A stretch of DNA of 37,314 nt, taken from JBBSIN01 sp038232055 (GTDB taxonomy: Bacteria > Actinomycetota > Actinomycetes > JADGOV01). The stretch covers positions 1 to 37,314 of the forward strand of contig JBBSIN010000018.1 of the NCBI GenBank assembly GCA_038232055.1, written 5' to 3'. The notes beneath the pieces are model-generated. The model was not told where the DNA came from. It did not search any database and worked only from the letters and a program-made list of their open reading frames with translations. The position numbers and the translations under genes were made by a program. Positions 9,163 through 16,493 of the stretch are shown piece after piece. Every line of letters begins with the position of its first letter. Position 1 is the first letter of the stretch.

Positions 9163-9207
9163 GTCGTCCACAGCCGGTCCGTGAGGTAGGGCTCCGTCGT
9201 CCACAGC
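9163..9207 (+). promoter_or_regulatory. Paired near-consensus DnaA boxes upstream of yraN
   Basis: GTCGTCCACAGC occurs twice, at 9163-9174 and 9196-9207, in the 98-base gap before yraN. Each copy contains TCGTCCACA, one base away from the high-GC DnaA box TTGTCCACA. The copies are on the same strand, 33 bases apart (about three helical turns). Binding by DnaA is inference only. Confidence 0.35.
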
Positions 9208-9256
9208 GGCGCGCCGACCGGTCGCGGACGGTGCGCCGATCCGCCAGCCTGGGCGC

Positions 9257-9613
9257 ATGCGAGCGAAGGACGCGGTTGGGCGCTACGGCGAGACGGTGGC
9301 GGCCCGCTTCCTCGAGGCCTCGGGGCTGACCGTCCTCGACCGTAACTGGCGTTGCCGCGACGGCGAGATCGACATCGTCGCTCGGGAAGACGGCACCGTC
9401 GTGTTCTGCGAGGTCAAGACCCGGCGCGGTCTCGACTTCGGGCCGCCGGTGGAGGCCGTGACACCGGTCAAGGTACGCCGGCTGCGCGGCCTCGCGCTGC
9501 GCTGGCTGACCGAGCAGCGCAGTCCCTACGTCGACATTCGCTTTGACGTCATCAGCGTGGTGGCTCGGTCCAGGGGCGCGGCCGCCGTCGAGCACCTGCG
9601 CGGTGCGTTCTGA
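9257..9613 (+). CDS. yraN: YraN / UPF0102 nuclease-fold protein
   Basis: The 118-residue protein belongs to UPF0102, a small PD-(D/E)xK-fold family. The signature is seen in GRYGETVAARFLEASGLTVL, GEIDIVAREDG and VVFCEVKTRR (Asp-Glu-x-Lys site). The biochemical role is unsettled; its constant neighbours comM and dprA suggest DNA processing linked to transformation or repair. Its stop is ten bases before the comM ATG. Confidence 0.92.
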   Translation: MRAKDAVGRYGETVAARFLEASGLTVLDRNWRCRDGEIDIVAREDGTVVFCEVKTRRGLDFGPPVEAVTPVKVRRLRGLALRWLTEQRSPYVDIRFDVISVVARSRGAAAVEHLRGAF

Positions 9614-9623
9614 TGGTCGCCTG

Positions 9624-11156
9624 ATGGCGCTCGCTACGACGCTGTCCGTCGCGCTCGTCGGCGTCGACGGCTATCTCGTCGAGGTCGAGGCCGACCTCGC
9701 CGCCGGCCTGCCGGCGATGACCCTCGTCGGGCTGCCCGACGCCGCCTTGCACGAGGCGCGGGACCGCATCCGCGCGGCCGTCGTCAACAGCGGCGAGAGC
9801 TGGCCTTCGCGCCGCATCACCGTCGGCCTTTCGCCGGCGTCCCGACCGAAGCGGGGCAGCGGCTTCGACCTGGCGATCGCGGCGGCCGTGCTGAGCGCGG
9901 CCGGTGTCATGCCGAGCGCAGCACTGGCGGGCACCGTCCTGCTCGGCGAACTGGGGCTCGACGGGCGGATTCGTCCCGTTCCGGGTGTCCTGCCGGGAGT
10001 TCTCGCGGCGGCAGCAGCCGGGATCGAGCGGGTCATCGTGCCTGCCGCCAACGCGCGGGAGGCGGCCTTGGTGCCGGGGATGTCGGTCTCCGCTCCCGGG
10101 ACGCTTCGCGCGCTGCTGGCGCAGCTGCGCGGCGAGCCCGCCCCGGACGACCCGCTGAGCGAGCTTCCTCCGGCGGCTCCCCACGACGTGGACGGGGAAG
10201 CCACGAAGCACGACCTCGCCGACGTACGCGGGCAGACCGAGGCGCGATGGGCGGTCGAGATCGCCGCGGCGGGCGGGCATCACCTCTACCTGCACGGCCC
10301 GCCCGGCGCTGGCAAGACGATGCTCGCCGAACGACTGCCAGGGTTGCTGCCGGCGCTCGACCCTGGCCCGGCGCTGGAGGTCACGGCGATCCACTCCGTC
10401 GCCGGGGCGCTGCGCGCGGGGGAGCCGCTGGTGACCCGCCCGCCCTTCGCGGCGCCGCACCACACGGCCACCGTGGCGGCCCTCGTCGGCGGCGGTAGCG
10501 GCCTCGCCCGGCCGGGAGCCGCCTCGCTCGCACATCGCGGGGTCCTCTTCCTCGACGAGGCACCGGAGTTCGCCGGGGGTTGCCTCGATGCCCTGCGCCA
10601 GCCGCTGGAGAGCGGCGAGATCGAGCTGGCCCGCTCCGGCGGCACGGTTCGCTACCCAGCGCGGTTCACGCTGGTGCTGGCGGCCAACCCGTGTCCGTGT
10701 GGGCGACCCGACGCCGGCTGCACGTGTTCGCCGATGGCCAGGCGCCGCTACGTCGGCCGGCTCTCCGGACCCTTGCTCGACCGGATTGACCTCACGGTGC
10801 AGGTCGGGATTCCGTCCCGGACCGAGCTGCTGGCCGACGCGCCCTTCGTCGAGTCGAGCGTGGTGGTCGCGGGCCGCGTCGCTGCCGCCCGGGTGCGCGC
10901 CGCGGAGATCTTTGCCGGCGAGCGGTGGCGACTGCCGTCGGAGATTCCGGGACGAGAGCTTCGGGGCCGGTTCGCGCCGGCACCCGGCTTCTCCGCCATG
11001 CTCGAGGAGTCGTTGCGCAACGGCACGCTCAGCGTCCGCGGCATCGATCGGGCGTTGCGCGTGTCATGGACGCTCGCACTGCTCGCCGGTCACCGCAGGC
11101 CCAGCCTCGACCATGTCCGCCAGGCGGTCGGCCTGCGCATGGGGATCGCGGCGTGA
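9624..11156 (+). CDS. comM: ComM / YifB Mg-chelatase-like AAA+ ATPase
   Basis: In gammaproteobacteria ComM is a helicase that promotes branch migration during natural transformation. The 510-residue protein has a Lon-protease-like N-terminal domain (about 1-170). The AAA+ domain carries Walker A GPPGAGKTM (about 225-233), Walker B LFLDEAPEF (about 309-317), and the cysteine-bearing NPCPCG...CTCSPMARRRYVGR segment (about 355-378). GPLLDRIDL follows, and then a C-terminal Mg-chelatase domain. ATG 9624 gives the canonical ALATTLSVALVGVDG start. The last bases overlap the dprA start (GTGA). Transformation of this organism is not implied; comM is common in non-competent actinobacteria. Confidence 0.94.
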   Translation: MALATTLSVALVGVDGYLVEVEADLAAGLPAMTLVGLPDAALHEARDRIRAAVVNSGESWPSRRITVGLSPASRPKRGSGFDLAIAAAVLSAAGVMPSAALAGTVLLGELGLDGRIRPVPGVLPGVLAAAAAGIERVIVPAANAREAALVPGMSVSAPGTLRALLAQLRGEPAPDDPLSELPPAAPHDVDGEATKHDLADVRGQTEARWAVEIAAAGGHHLYLHGPPGAGKTMLAERLPGLLPALDPGPALEVTAIHSVAGALRAGEPLVTRPPFAAPHHTATVAALVGGGSGLARPGAASLAHRGVLFLDEAPEFAGGCLDALRQPLESGEIELARSGGTVRYPARFTLVLAANPCPCGRPDAGCTCSPMARRRYVGRLSGPLLDRIDLTVQVGIPSRTELLADAPFVESSVVVAGRVAAARVRAAEIFAGERWRLPSEIPGRELRGRFAPAPGFSAMLEESLRNGTLSVRGIDRALRVSWTLALLAGHRRPSLDHVRQAVGLRMGIAA

Positions 11157-12310
11157 CCACCCGTCCCACCGAGGAGCGTCTGGCGCGGGCCGCGCTGTGC
11201 CGCGTCGGAGATCCGGACGACGCTCGGCTGCGACAGGCCGTCGCGGATTACGGGCCGGTCGACGCATGGCAGCGGCTGCACCGCGGCGACCAGCATCTTG
11301 CCTCCAGAGGTCTTGCGCCGCTGCTCGCACGGGCAGGCGAAGCCGATCCTGCGGCCGACCTTGCCCGTTTCGAGCGGACCGGCGGCCGACTCGTCTGCCC
11401 CGGCGACGACGAGTGGCCGTGCCGGCTGGATGACCTCGACGCCGCCGGCACGTTCGCGCCGTACGCCCTCTGGGTTCGCGGCAATGCAGATCTGGTCGTC
11501 GCCACGGGGCGAGCGGTTGCAATGGTGGGGGCGAGAGCCGCGACCGCCTATGGCATTCACATGGCGACCGATCTCGCGGCCGCCGTCTGTGACGCTGCCT
11601 GGACCGTCGTGTCCGGCGGCGCCTACGGCATCGACGGCGCGGCCCATCGAGGCGCGCTCGTCGTCGGCGGTACCACAGTCGTCGTCCTCGCCTCGGGCGC
11701 CGACGTCGCCTACCCCCGCGGGCATTCCACGTTGTTCGCGCAAGCCGCAAAGAGCGGCATCGTGCTCAGCGAGGCTCCGCCGGGTGCCGCAGCGATGCGG
11801 CACCGCTTCCTCAGCCGCAACCGGCTGATCGCCGCGCTCGGGCTCGGCACGGTGGTGGTCGAGGCGGCTCCTCGCAGCGGCGCCCTGAGCACCGCGTCGC
11901 ATACCGAGCGGCTCTCCAAGCCCGTCATGGCCCTACCCGGCCCTGTTACCTCGTCCATGTCGGCCGGATGCCATGTCCTCGTCCGCGAGCGGGGGGCGAT
12001 CCTCGTCACCTGCGCGGCTGACATCCTGGAAACGGTGAGCCCGCTGGGTTCCGCCGTCGCGCCGGCGGTACGCGGGCCGGAGCGGCCGCACGACGGTCTC
12101 TCGGAGGAGGCCCGCCGCCTGCTCGACGCAGTGCCGGTACGCCGACCCGTCGCGACCGTCCGCATTGCGGTCACCGCCGGCATGGACCCGCGGACCGCCA
12201 CCGGACGGCTGGCAGAGCTGGCGGCGAGGGGCTTCGTCGAACGCTCTACCGACGGCTGGCGGCTCGCGCCGGCACACCGGCGCACCGACAGCGCGGCGCC
12301 GGTCGAGTAG
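11153..12310 (+). CDS. dprA: DNA-processing protein DprA
   Basis: DprA binds incoming single-stranded DNA and loads RecA during natural transformation. The 385-residue protein has a helical N-terminal region and a Rossmann-fold core with VAMVGARAATAYG, SGGAYGIDGAAHRGAL, RFLSRNRLIAALG and AAPRSGALSTASHTE. A C-terminal winged-helix domain (about 310-375) completes it. The GTG at 11153 overlaps the comM stop. The longer upstream frame is a shadow of comM. Confidence 0.94.
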   Translation: MTTRPTEERLARAALCRVGDPDDARLRQAVADYGPVDAWQRLHRGDQHLASRGLAPLLARAGEADPAADLARFERTGGRLVCPGDDEWPCRLDDLDAAGTFAPYALWVRGNADLVVATGRAVAMVGARAATAYGIHMATDLAAAVCDAAWTVVSGGAYGIDGAAHRGALVVGGTTVVVLASGADVAYPRGHSTLFAQAAKSGIVLSEAPPGAAAMRHRFLSRNRLIAALGLGTVVVEAAPRSGALSTASHTERLSKPVMALPGPVTSSMSAGCHVLVRERGAILVTCAADILETVSPLGSAVAPAVRGPERPHDGLSEEARRLLDAVPVRRPVATVRIAVTAGMDPRTATGRLAELAARGFVERSTDGWRLAPAHRRTDSAAPVE

Positions 12311-12324
12311 GTCTCGTGCCCGCC

Positions 12325-12339
12325 GCACCGGCCCGGTGC
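12325..12339 (+). terminator. Compact inverted repeat between dprA and xerC
   Basis: GCACCGG (12325-12331) and CCGGTGC (12333-12339) are perfect inverted arms around one base, 15 bases after the dprA stop. In RNA a few pairs would open to make the loop. It may be a weak terminator or a protein-binding palindrome. Confidence 0.3.
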
Positions 12340-12374
12340 TTGACCTAGTCCACCGCACGCCGCAGCGTTGCCGC

Positions 12375-13421
12375 ATGGGCGTTGATCCGTCGATCGGTTA
12401 CCAGCCAGCGGCACGCCCTACCGCCGAGTCGTCGACCAAGCCGGCCCTGCCGTCGGCGCTGGATGCCGCCGCCCGGGCGTTCGAGCGTCACCTGCGCCTC
12501 GAACGCGGCCTGTCGGCACACACCGTTCGGGCCTACGTCCGCGACGTTCTCGGGCTTCTCGACCATGCCGCCCGAATGGGAGCCGTCGAACCCGGCGATC
12601 TCGATATCACTGCGTTGCGCAGTTGGCTGGCGCAGAGTCGGGCGCGTGGACGCGCCGGGGCGACGATCGCCCGGCGGGCGGCCGCCGCGCGCTCGTTCAC
12701 CGCCTTCGCGGCTCGGCGCGGCTTCGCGGCAGGCAACCCGGGGTTGCTACTCGCAAGTCCCGCCGGGCACCCGCGGCTACCTGCCGTGCTGAGCCGGGCT
12801 CAGGCCGATGCGATGTTCGCACCGGCACGGGCCCCGGCACCGACCCCGGCACCGGCACCGGCCGAGGACGGAATCGGGCTTCGGGACCGCGCGATGCTCG
12901 AGGTGCTCTACGCCACCGGAATCCGGGTGGCGGAGTTGTGCGGACTCGATGTCGACGACGTCGACCTGCGTCGACGGGTGGTGCGGGTCCGGGGCAAGGG
13001 CGACAAGGAGCGGACCGTCCCGCTGGGCATCCCGGCCGCTCGGGCGGTGGACGAATGGCGACGTGATGGGCGGCCCGGCCTGATGGCGGGGCATGGTGAA
13101 GCCGGGCAGGCTGTAGCCGGGCACGGTGTAGCTCGGCAGAGCGGCGCGGCGCTGTTCCTCGGCCGGCGTGGTCGTCGGATAGATCCGCGCACGGTCCGCC
13201 GGGTCGTCCATACCCGACTGGCGCAGGTGCCGGGAGCGCCGGACATGGGACCGCACGGGCTTCGGCATACGGCGGCAACCCACCTGTTAGAGGGTGGCGC
13301 CGACCTCCGGAGCGTACAGGAACTGCTTGGTCACGCTACGCTTACGACCACGCAGATCTACACCCATGTCACTGCGGAGCGACTGAGGGCGATATATGAG
13401 CGGGCGCACCCCCGAGCCTGA
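12375..13421 (+). CDS. xerC: Tyrosine recombinase XerC
   Basis: XerC acts with XerD at dif to resolve chromosome dimers. The 348-residue protein has a SAM-like N-terminal domain (about 30-130) and a catalytic domain with the full tyrosine-recombinase set: Arg184 (TGIRVAEL), Lys208 (RGKGDKERT), His294 and Arg297 (PHGLRHTAATH), His320 (LLGHATL) and Tyr329 (TQIYTHV). It is longer than usual because of an Ala/Pro stretch near 150-163 joining the domains and a repeated GHGEA/GQAVA/GHGVA insertion near 239-253. Both look like expansions in surface loops. ATG 12375 is the best start. The end overlaps whiG by 26 bases. Confidence 0.93.
   Translation: MGVDPSIGYQPAARPTAESSTKPALPSALDAAARAFERHLRLERGLSAHTVRAYVRDVLGLLDHAARMGAVEPGDLDITALRSWLAQSRARGRAGATIARRAAAARSFTAFAARRGFAAGNPGLLLASPAGHPRLPAVLSRAQADAMFAPARAPAPTPAPAPAEDGIGLRDRAMLEVLYATGIRVAELCGLDVDDVDLRRRVVRVRGKGDKERTVPLGIPAARAVDEWRRDGRPGLMAGHGEAGQAVAGHGVARQSGAALFLGRRGRRIDPRTVRRVVHTRLAQVPGAPDMGPHGLRHTAATHLLEGGADLRSVQELLGHATLTTTQIYTHVTAERLRAIYERAHPRA
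13089..13133 (+). repeat. 15-bp in-frame tandem repeat inside xerC
   Basis: Three 15-base units (13089-13103, 13104-13118, 13119-13133) follow the pattern GGGCAnGGnGnAGCn and encode GHGEA, GQAVA and GHGVA. They form a low-complexity insert between the XerC motifs around Lys208 and His294. A degenerate fourth unit (RQSGA) follows. Confidence 0.75.
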
Positions 13422-14280
13422 GGGCTCGTCAACTGCGACGGCGGTCTCGGAGCGCAGGGCCGGCGGACCAGCGCAGCACCGCGGCGCCGAGGACAGCCTC
13501 GCGGCACGAGCAGACGTCGACATTGCCCTCCAGGAGCTCTGGAGCTCGTACAAGGCCAGCGGCGGCACTGCCCTGCGCGAACGGCTGATCCTGCACTACT
13601 CACCGCTGGTGAAGTACGTCGCCGGTCGCGTCGGCGTCGGGCTGCCATCGAACATCGAGCAGTCCGATCTCGTGTCGTACGGCATCTTCGGTTTGATCGA
13701 CGCCATCGACAAGTTCGACATCAGCCGCTCGATCAAGTTCGAGACCTACGCGATCAGCCGGATCAAGGGCGCGATCATCGATGAGCTGCGGGCGATCGAC
13801 TGGGTTCCGCGGTCGGTTCGTTACAAGGCGCGCGAGGTCGAACGCGCCTCTGCCGCCCTCGGGGCGAAGCTGCACCGCACGCCTACCGAGCCGGAGGTCG
13901 CGGCGGAGCTCGGCATCAGCCTCGACGACCTGCGTGCGATCTTCAGCCAGGTTTCGTTCGTCAACGTCGTCGCGCTCGACGAGCTGCTCAACGTCGGCGG
14001 GGAGCGCGGCGACAAGCTGGCGCTCGTCGACACCCTGGAGGACACAAAGGCCGAGGACCCGGTCGCGTCCTTCGAGTCAGAGGAGACGAAGTACCTCCTC
14101 GCCAAGGCGATCAACACGCTGCCCGAGCGCGAGAAGATCGTCGTGACGCTCTACTACTACGAGAACCTCACGCTTGCCGAGATCGGCCAGGTGCTCGGCG
14201 TCACCGAGAGCCGGATCTGCCAGATGCACACCAAAGCGGTACTGCAGCTCCGGGGCAAGCTCGCCGACCAGAAAGACTGA
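13396..14280 (+). CDS. whiG: RNA polymerase sigma factor WhiG/FliA type
   Basis: This is a sigma-28 family factor. In Streptomyces WhiG commits aerial hyphae to sporulation; in motile actinobacteria the homologue drives flagellar genes. The 294-residue protein has a variable ~45-residue leader and then region 2 (LILHYSPLVKYVAGRV, DLVSYGIFGLIDAIDKFD, FETYAISRIKGAIIDELR). Region 3 follows (SVRYKAREVERA, PTEPEVAAELG), and region 4 has the helix-turn-helix LTLAEIGQVLGVTESRICQMH. It follows xerC with overlap and has GAGG upstream of ATG 13396. In Streptomyces whiG activity is controlled by an anti-sigma factor; none is visible here. Confidence 0.94.
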   Translation: MSGRTPEPEGSSTATAVSERRAGGPAQHRGAEDSLAARADVDIALQELWSSYKASGGTALRERLILHYSPLVKYVAGRVGVGLPSNIEQSDLVSYGIFGLIDAIDKFDISRSIKFETYAISRIKGAIIDELRAIDWVPRSVRYKAREVERASAALGAKLHRTPTEPEVAAELGISLDDLRAIFSQVSFVNVVALDELLNVGGERGDKLALVDTLEDTKAEDPVASFESEETKYLLAKAINTLPEREKIVVTLYYYENLTLAEIGQVLGVTESRICQMHTKAVLQLRGKLADQKD

Positions 14281-14299
14281 CTGTCGGCGTGCGAGCTGG

Positions 14300-15046
14300 T
14301 CATCTCCGCAGCGCGACACCGGCGGCCATCGCGAGAACGCCCACCAGCGCCACCGCCGGCACTGTCCTGTTGGCCGGCGGCGGAAGCCCGGTGACGGCCG
14401 GTGTTGGCGGCGCGATTCGCGGCTGGCGGCTCGGGGGCCATGTCGCCTCGATGTGGTCCGGGGGACTGCCGGTGGTGTCGAGAGGTGCGGGAACGGCCCT
14501 CATCGGGACACCACGGTCCGTCGTCGGTATTTCGCGGTAGAGCGGCAGCAGTCGCACCGGAGCAGCGCCGAGAAGCAGCAGCGGATCGAGGTAGGTCGCG
14601 CCGCGGAGCAGACCCCAGTGCAGGCACGGCACGCCGATGCCGCAGTGACCGGTCGGGGCGGCGAGCCAGCCGATCTGCTCGCCGAGCGTCACCGGCTGTC
14701 CTCGCCGTACCACGGCCGCCACCGGCTCGTACGTCGTGCGCAGCGCTCCATGCGTGACCGTGACGACACCGCGGCCGGCCAGCGGCCCGGCGAAGGACAC
14801 AACACCCGCGCCCGCGGCCCGAACCGGTGTCCCGATCGGTGCGCCGAGATCGACGCCGCGATGACCGGCGGCGTACGGCGTCGGTGGTGGCTGGAACGGC
14901 CGGAGCACCGGTGGTCGGCCGGGCAGCGGCCACGTCCAGGCCGACGTCGCGGCAGCTGCCCGGGCGTCGACGCCACCCGCGAGAAGAGCCGACAAGGCGA
15001 CGACGACCGCGACGATCATCTGTCGCAGGATCGCGGTGCATCGCAT
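14300..15046 (-). CDS. Secreted M23-family (LytM-like) peptidase domain protein
   Basis: The 248-residue protein has a signal peptide (about 1-32), an M23 fold (about 36-165), a Pro-rich stretch and a C-terminal membrane segment (about 229-246), so it should act in the cell wall, anchored to the membrane. The HxxxD zinc motif is present (His62, Asp66 in GHRGVDLG), and His99 lies in VTVTHG. The usual HxH motif reads CLH (Cys141-Leu-His143), so the zinc ligand His is kept but the first His, catalytic in LytM, is replaced. It may be a peptidoglycan endopeptidase with an altered site or a non-catalytic activator. It is convergent with whiG and divergent from rpsB, a common actinobacterial arrangement. 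Confidence 0.88.
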   Translation of the reverse strand: MRCTAILRQMIVAVVVALSALLAGGVDARAAAATSAWTWPLPGRPPVLRPFQPPPTPYAAGHRGVDLGAPIGTPVRAAGAGVVSFAGPLAGRGVVTVTHGALRTTYEPVAAVVRRGQPVTLGEQIGWLAAPTGHCGIGVPCLHWGLLRGATYLDPLLLLGAAPVRLLPLYREIPTTDRGVPMRAVPAPLDTTGSPPDHIEATWPPSRQPRIAPPTPAVTGLPPPANRTVPAVALVGVLAMAAGVALRR

Positions 15047-15376
15047 GACTGCAACGTGGCCCAGCGAGGAGAAGGTCAGCAGCGATACGTCGGCGGTTGT
15101 GGACGACGCGGGCTAGCCTCTCGAGCCCCGGTGTGGACAACGCCGGCTGACCGCCGGCCCGGCTACCGGCGGCGCCGGGATAGACTGGCCGCAGCGGCCC
15201 GGCCACGGGCCGACTTCGCACGCCCTCGTCCACCCGAGCGGGTGGCCGGTGGTATCGGTCCCAGCGGCTGTTCCGAGCGCCGGGTAGCCACCGGTGAGGG
15301 CGTCAGGGCGGGCGCCGACCGGCACCCGCGACCAACCGAGAGCGCGTCCCCCGCGCGCGCGAAGGAGAGGCCCGAC
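15047..15376 (+). promoter_or_regulatory. Intergenic region with rpsB promoter and leader
   Basis: These 330 bases between the divergent M23 gene and rpsB contain no gene. TGTGGACAA at 15132-15140 is a perfect DnaA-box sequence on the minus strand (TTGTCCACA), and TGTGGACGA at 15098-15106 is one base off. A hairpin with 7-bp arms (15151-15157, 15166-15172) stands just before a TAGACT -10-like element at 15181-15186. If that is the promoter, the rpsB leader is about 185 bases, long enough to allow S2 autoregulation. No good -35 is visible. GAAGGAGAGG lies just before the rpsB GTG. Confidence 0.4.
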
Positions 15377-16426
15377 GTGGCTACCGTCGTCACGCTGCGC
15401 CAGTTGCTGGAGAACGGCGTCCACTTCGGCCACCAGACCCGCCGGTGGAACCCGAAGATGCGCCGCTTCATCCATACCGAGCGCAACGGCATCTACATCA
15501 TCGACCTGCAGCAGTCGCTGTCGTTCATCGACCGTGCGTACGAATTCGTCCGAGAGACGGTCGCCCATGGGGGGACCGTCCTCTTCGTCGGCACCAAGCG
15601 GCAGGGTCAGGAAGCGATCCGCGAGCAGGCGACCCGCGTCGGGATGCCGTACGTGAACGAACGCTGGCTCGGTGGCATGCTGACCAACTTCGCCACGATC
15701 TTCAACCGGCTGCAGCGGCTCAAGGAGCTCGAGCAGATCGAGCAGACCGGCGGCGACACGGTCCGGACGAAGAAGGAGCGGCTGACTCTGCAGCGCGAGC
15801 GGCAGAAGCTCGAGCGCACGCTCGGCGGCATTCGCGACATGACCCGGGTCCCGAGCGCGATCTGGGTGGTCGACACGAAGAAGGAGCACATCGCGGTCGG
15901 TGAGGCACGCAAGCTGGGCATCCCAGTGGTGGCTGTACTCGACACCAACTGTGACCCGGACGAGGTCGACTACCCGATTCCGGGCAATGACGACGCGATT
16001 CGCAGCGTCGCCCTGCTGACCCGGGTGGTGGCCGACGCGGTCGCCGACGGGCTGAGGGCGAGGGCCGGTGCCGGCCGCAGCGACGACTCGGCCGAGCTCG
16101 CCACCGACGAACCCCTCGCCGACTGGGAGAGGGAGCTGCTCGCGGGGAGTGACGCGCCCGCGCCCACGCCCGCGAGCAGCGGGGTCAACGGTCAGGACGC
16201 AGCTGGGTCGGGCGCGCCCGAGAGCGACCAGCCGCAGGCCGCCCCGCCGAGCGGAAGCGCCCAGCCGCAGGCCGGCCCGCCGAGCGGCAGCGACCAGCCG
16301 CAGGCCGGCCCGCCGAGCGGAAGCGACCAGCCGCAGGCCGGCCCGCCGAGCGGAAGCGACCAGGCACCTGCCGGCCCGCCGCCCGAGAGCGACCAGCCGC
16401 AGGACGATTCGGCGCAGGGAAGCTAG
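15377..16426 (+). CDS. rpsB: 30S ribosomal protein S2 with repeat tail
   Basis: S2 binds the 30S subunit late and is needed for S1-type interactions and initiation. The first ~245 residues are canonical: TLRQLLENGVHFGHQTRRWN, then FVGTKRQGQEAI, ERWLGGMLTNF, and a DTNCDPDEVDYPIPGNDDAI segment. The remaining ~100 residues form a Pro/Gln/Gly/Ser-rich tail built from an 11-residue repeat, giving 349 residues in total. GTG 15377 gives the conserved start VATVVTLRQLL. The longer upstream frame is an artefact. tsf follows after 67 bases. Confidence 0.96.
   Translation: MATVVTLRQLLENGVHFGHQTRRWNPKMRRFIHTERNGIYIIDLQQSLSFIDRAYEFVRETVAHGGTVLFVGTKRQGQEAIREQATRVGMPYVNERWLGGMLTNFATIFNRLQRLKELEQIEQTGGDTVRTKKERLTLQRERQKLERTLGGIRDMTRVPSAIWVVDTKKEHIAVGEARKLGIPVVAVLDTNCDPDEVDYPIPGNDDAIRSVALLTRVVADAVADGLRARAGAGRSDDSAELATDEPLADWERELLAGSDAPAPTPASSGVNGQDAAGSGAPESDQPQAAPPSGSAQPQAGPPSGSDQPQAGPPSGSDQPQAGPPSGSDQAPAGPPPESDQPQDDSAQGS
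16223..16387 (+). repeat. 33-bp in-frame tandem repeat in the rpsB tail
   Basis: Five 33-base units start at 16223, 16256, 16289, 16322 and 16355, with a partial sixth from 16388. The consensus peptide is SDQPQAGPPSG. Units two to four are nearly identical at the DNA level, pointing to recent expansion; the fifth is degenerate (SDQAPAGPPPE). Confidence 0.9.
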
Positions 16427-16493
16427 CCAGGCCCGAGCCAGACCAGGAAAACGGACAAGGCCAAGAACCACGACGAACAAGAGATAGCGAGAG

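Noticed and set aside
14174..15376. Long N-terminal extension of the rpsB frame
   Set aside because: The added 401 codons lie opposite the M23 gene and inside whiG, are compositionally random, and S2 has a clear conserved start at 15377.
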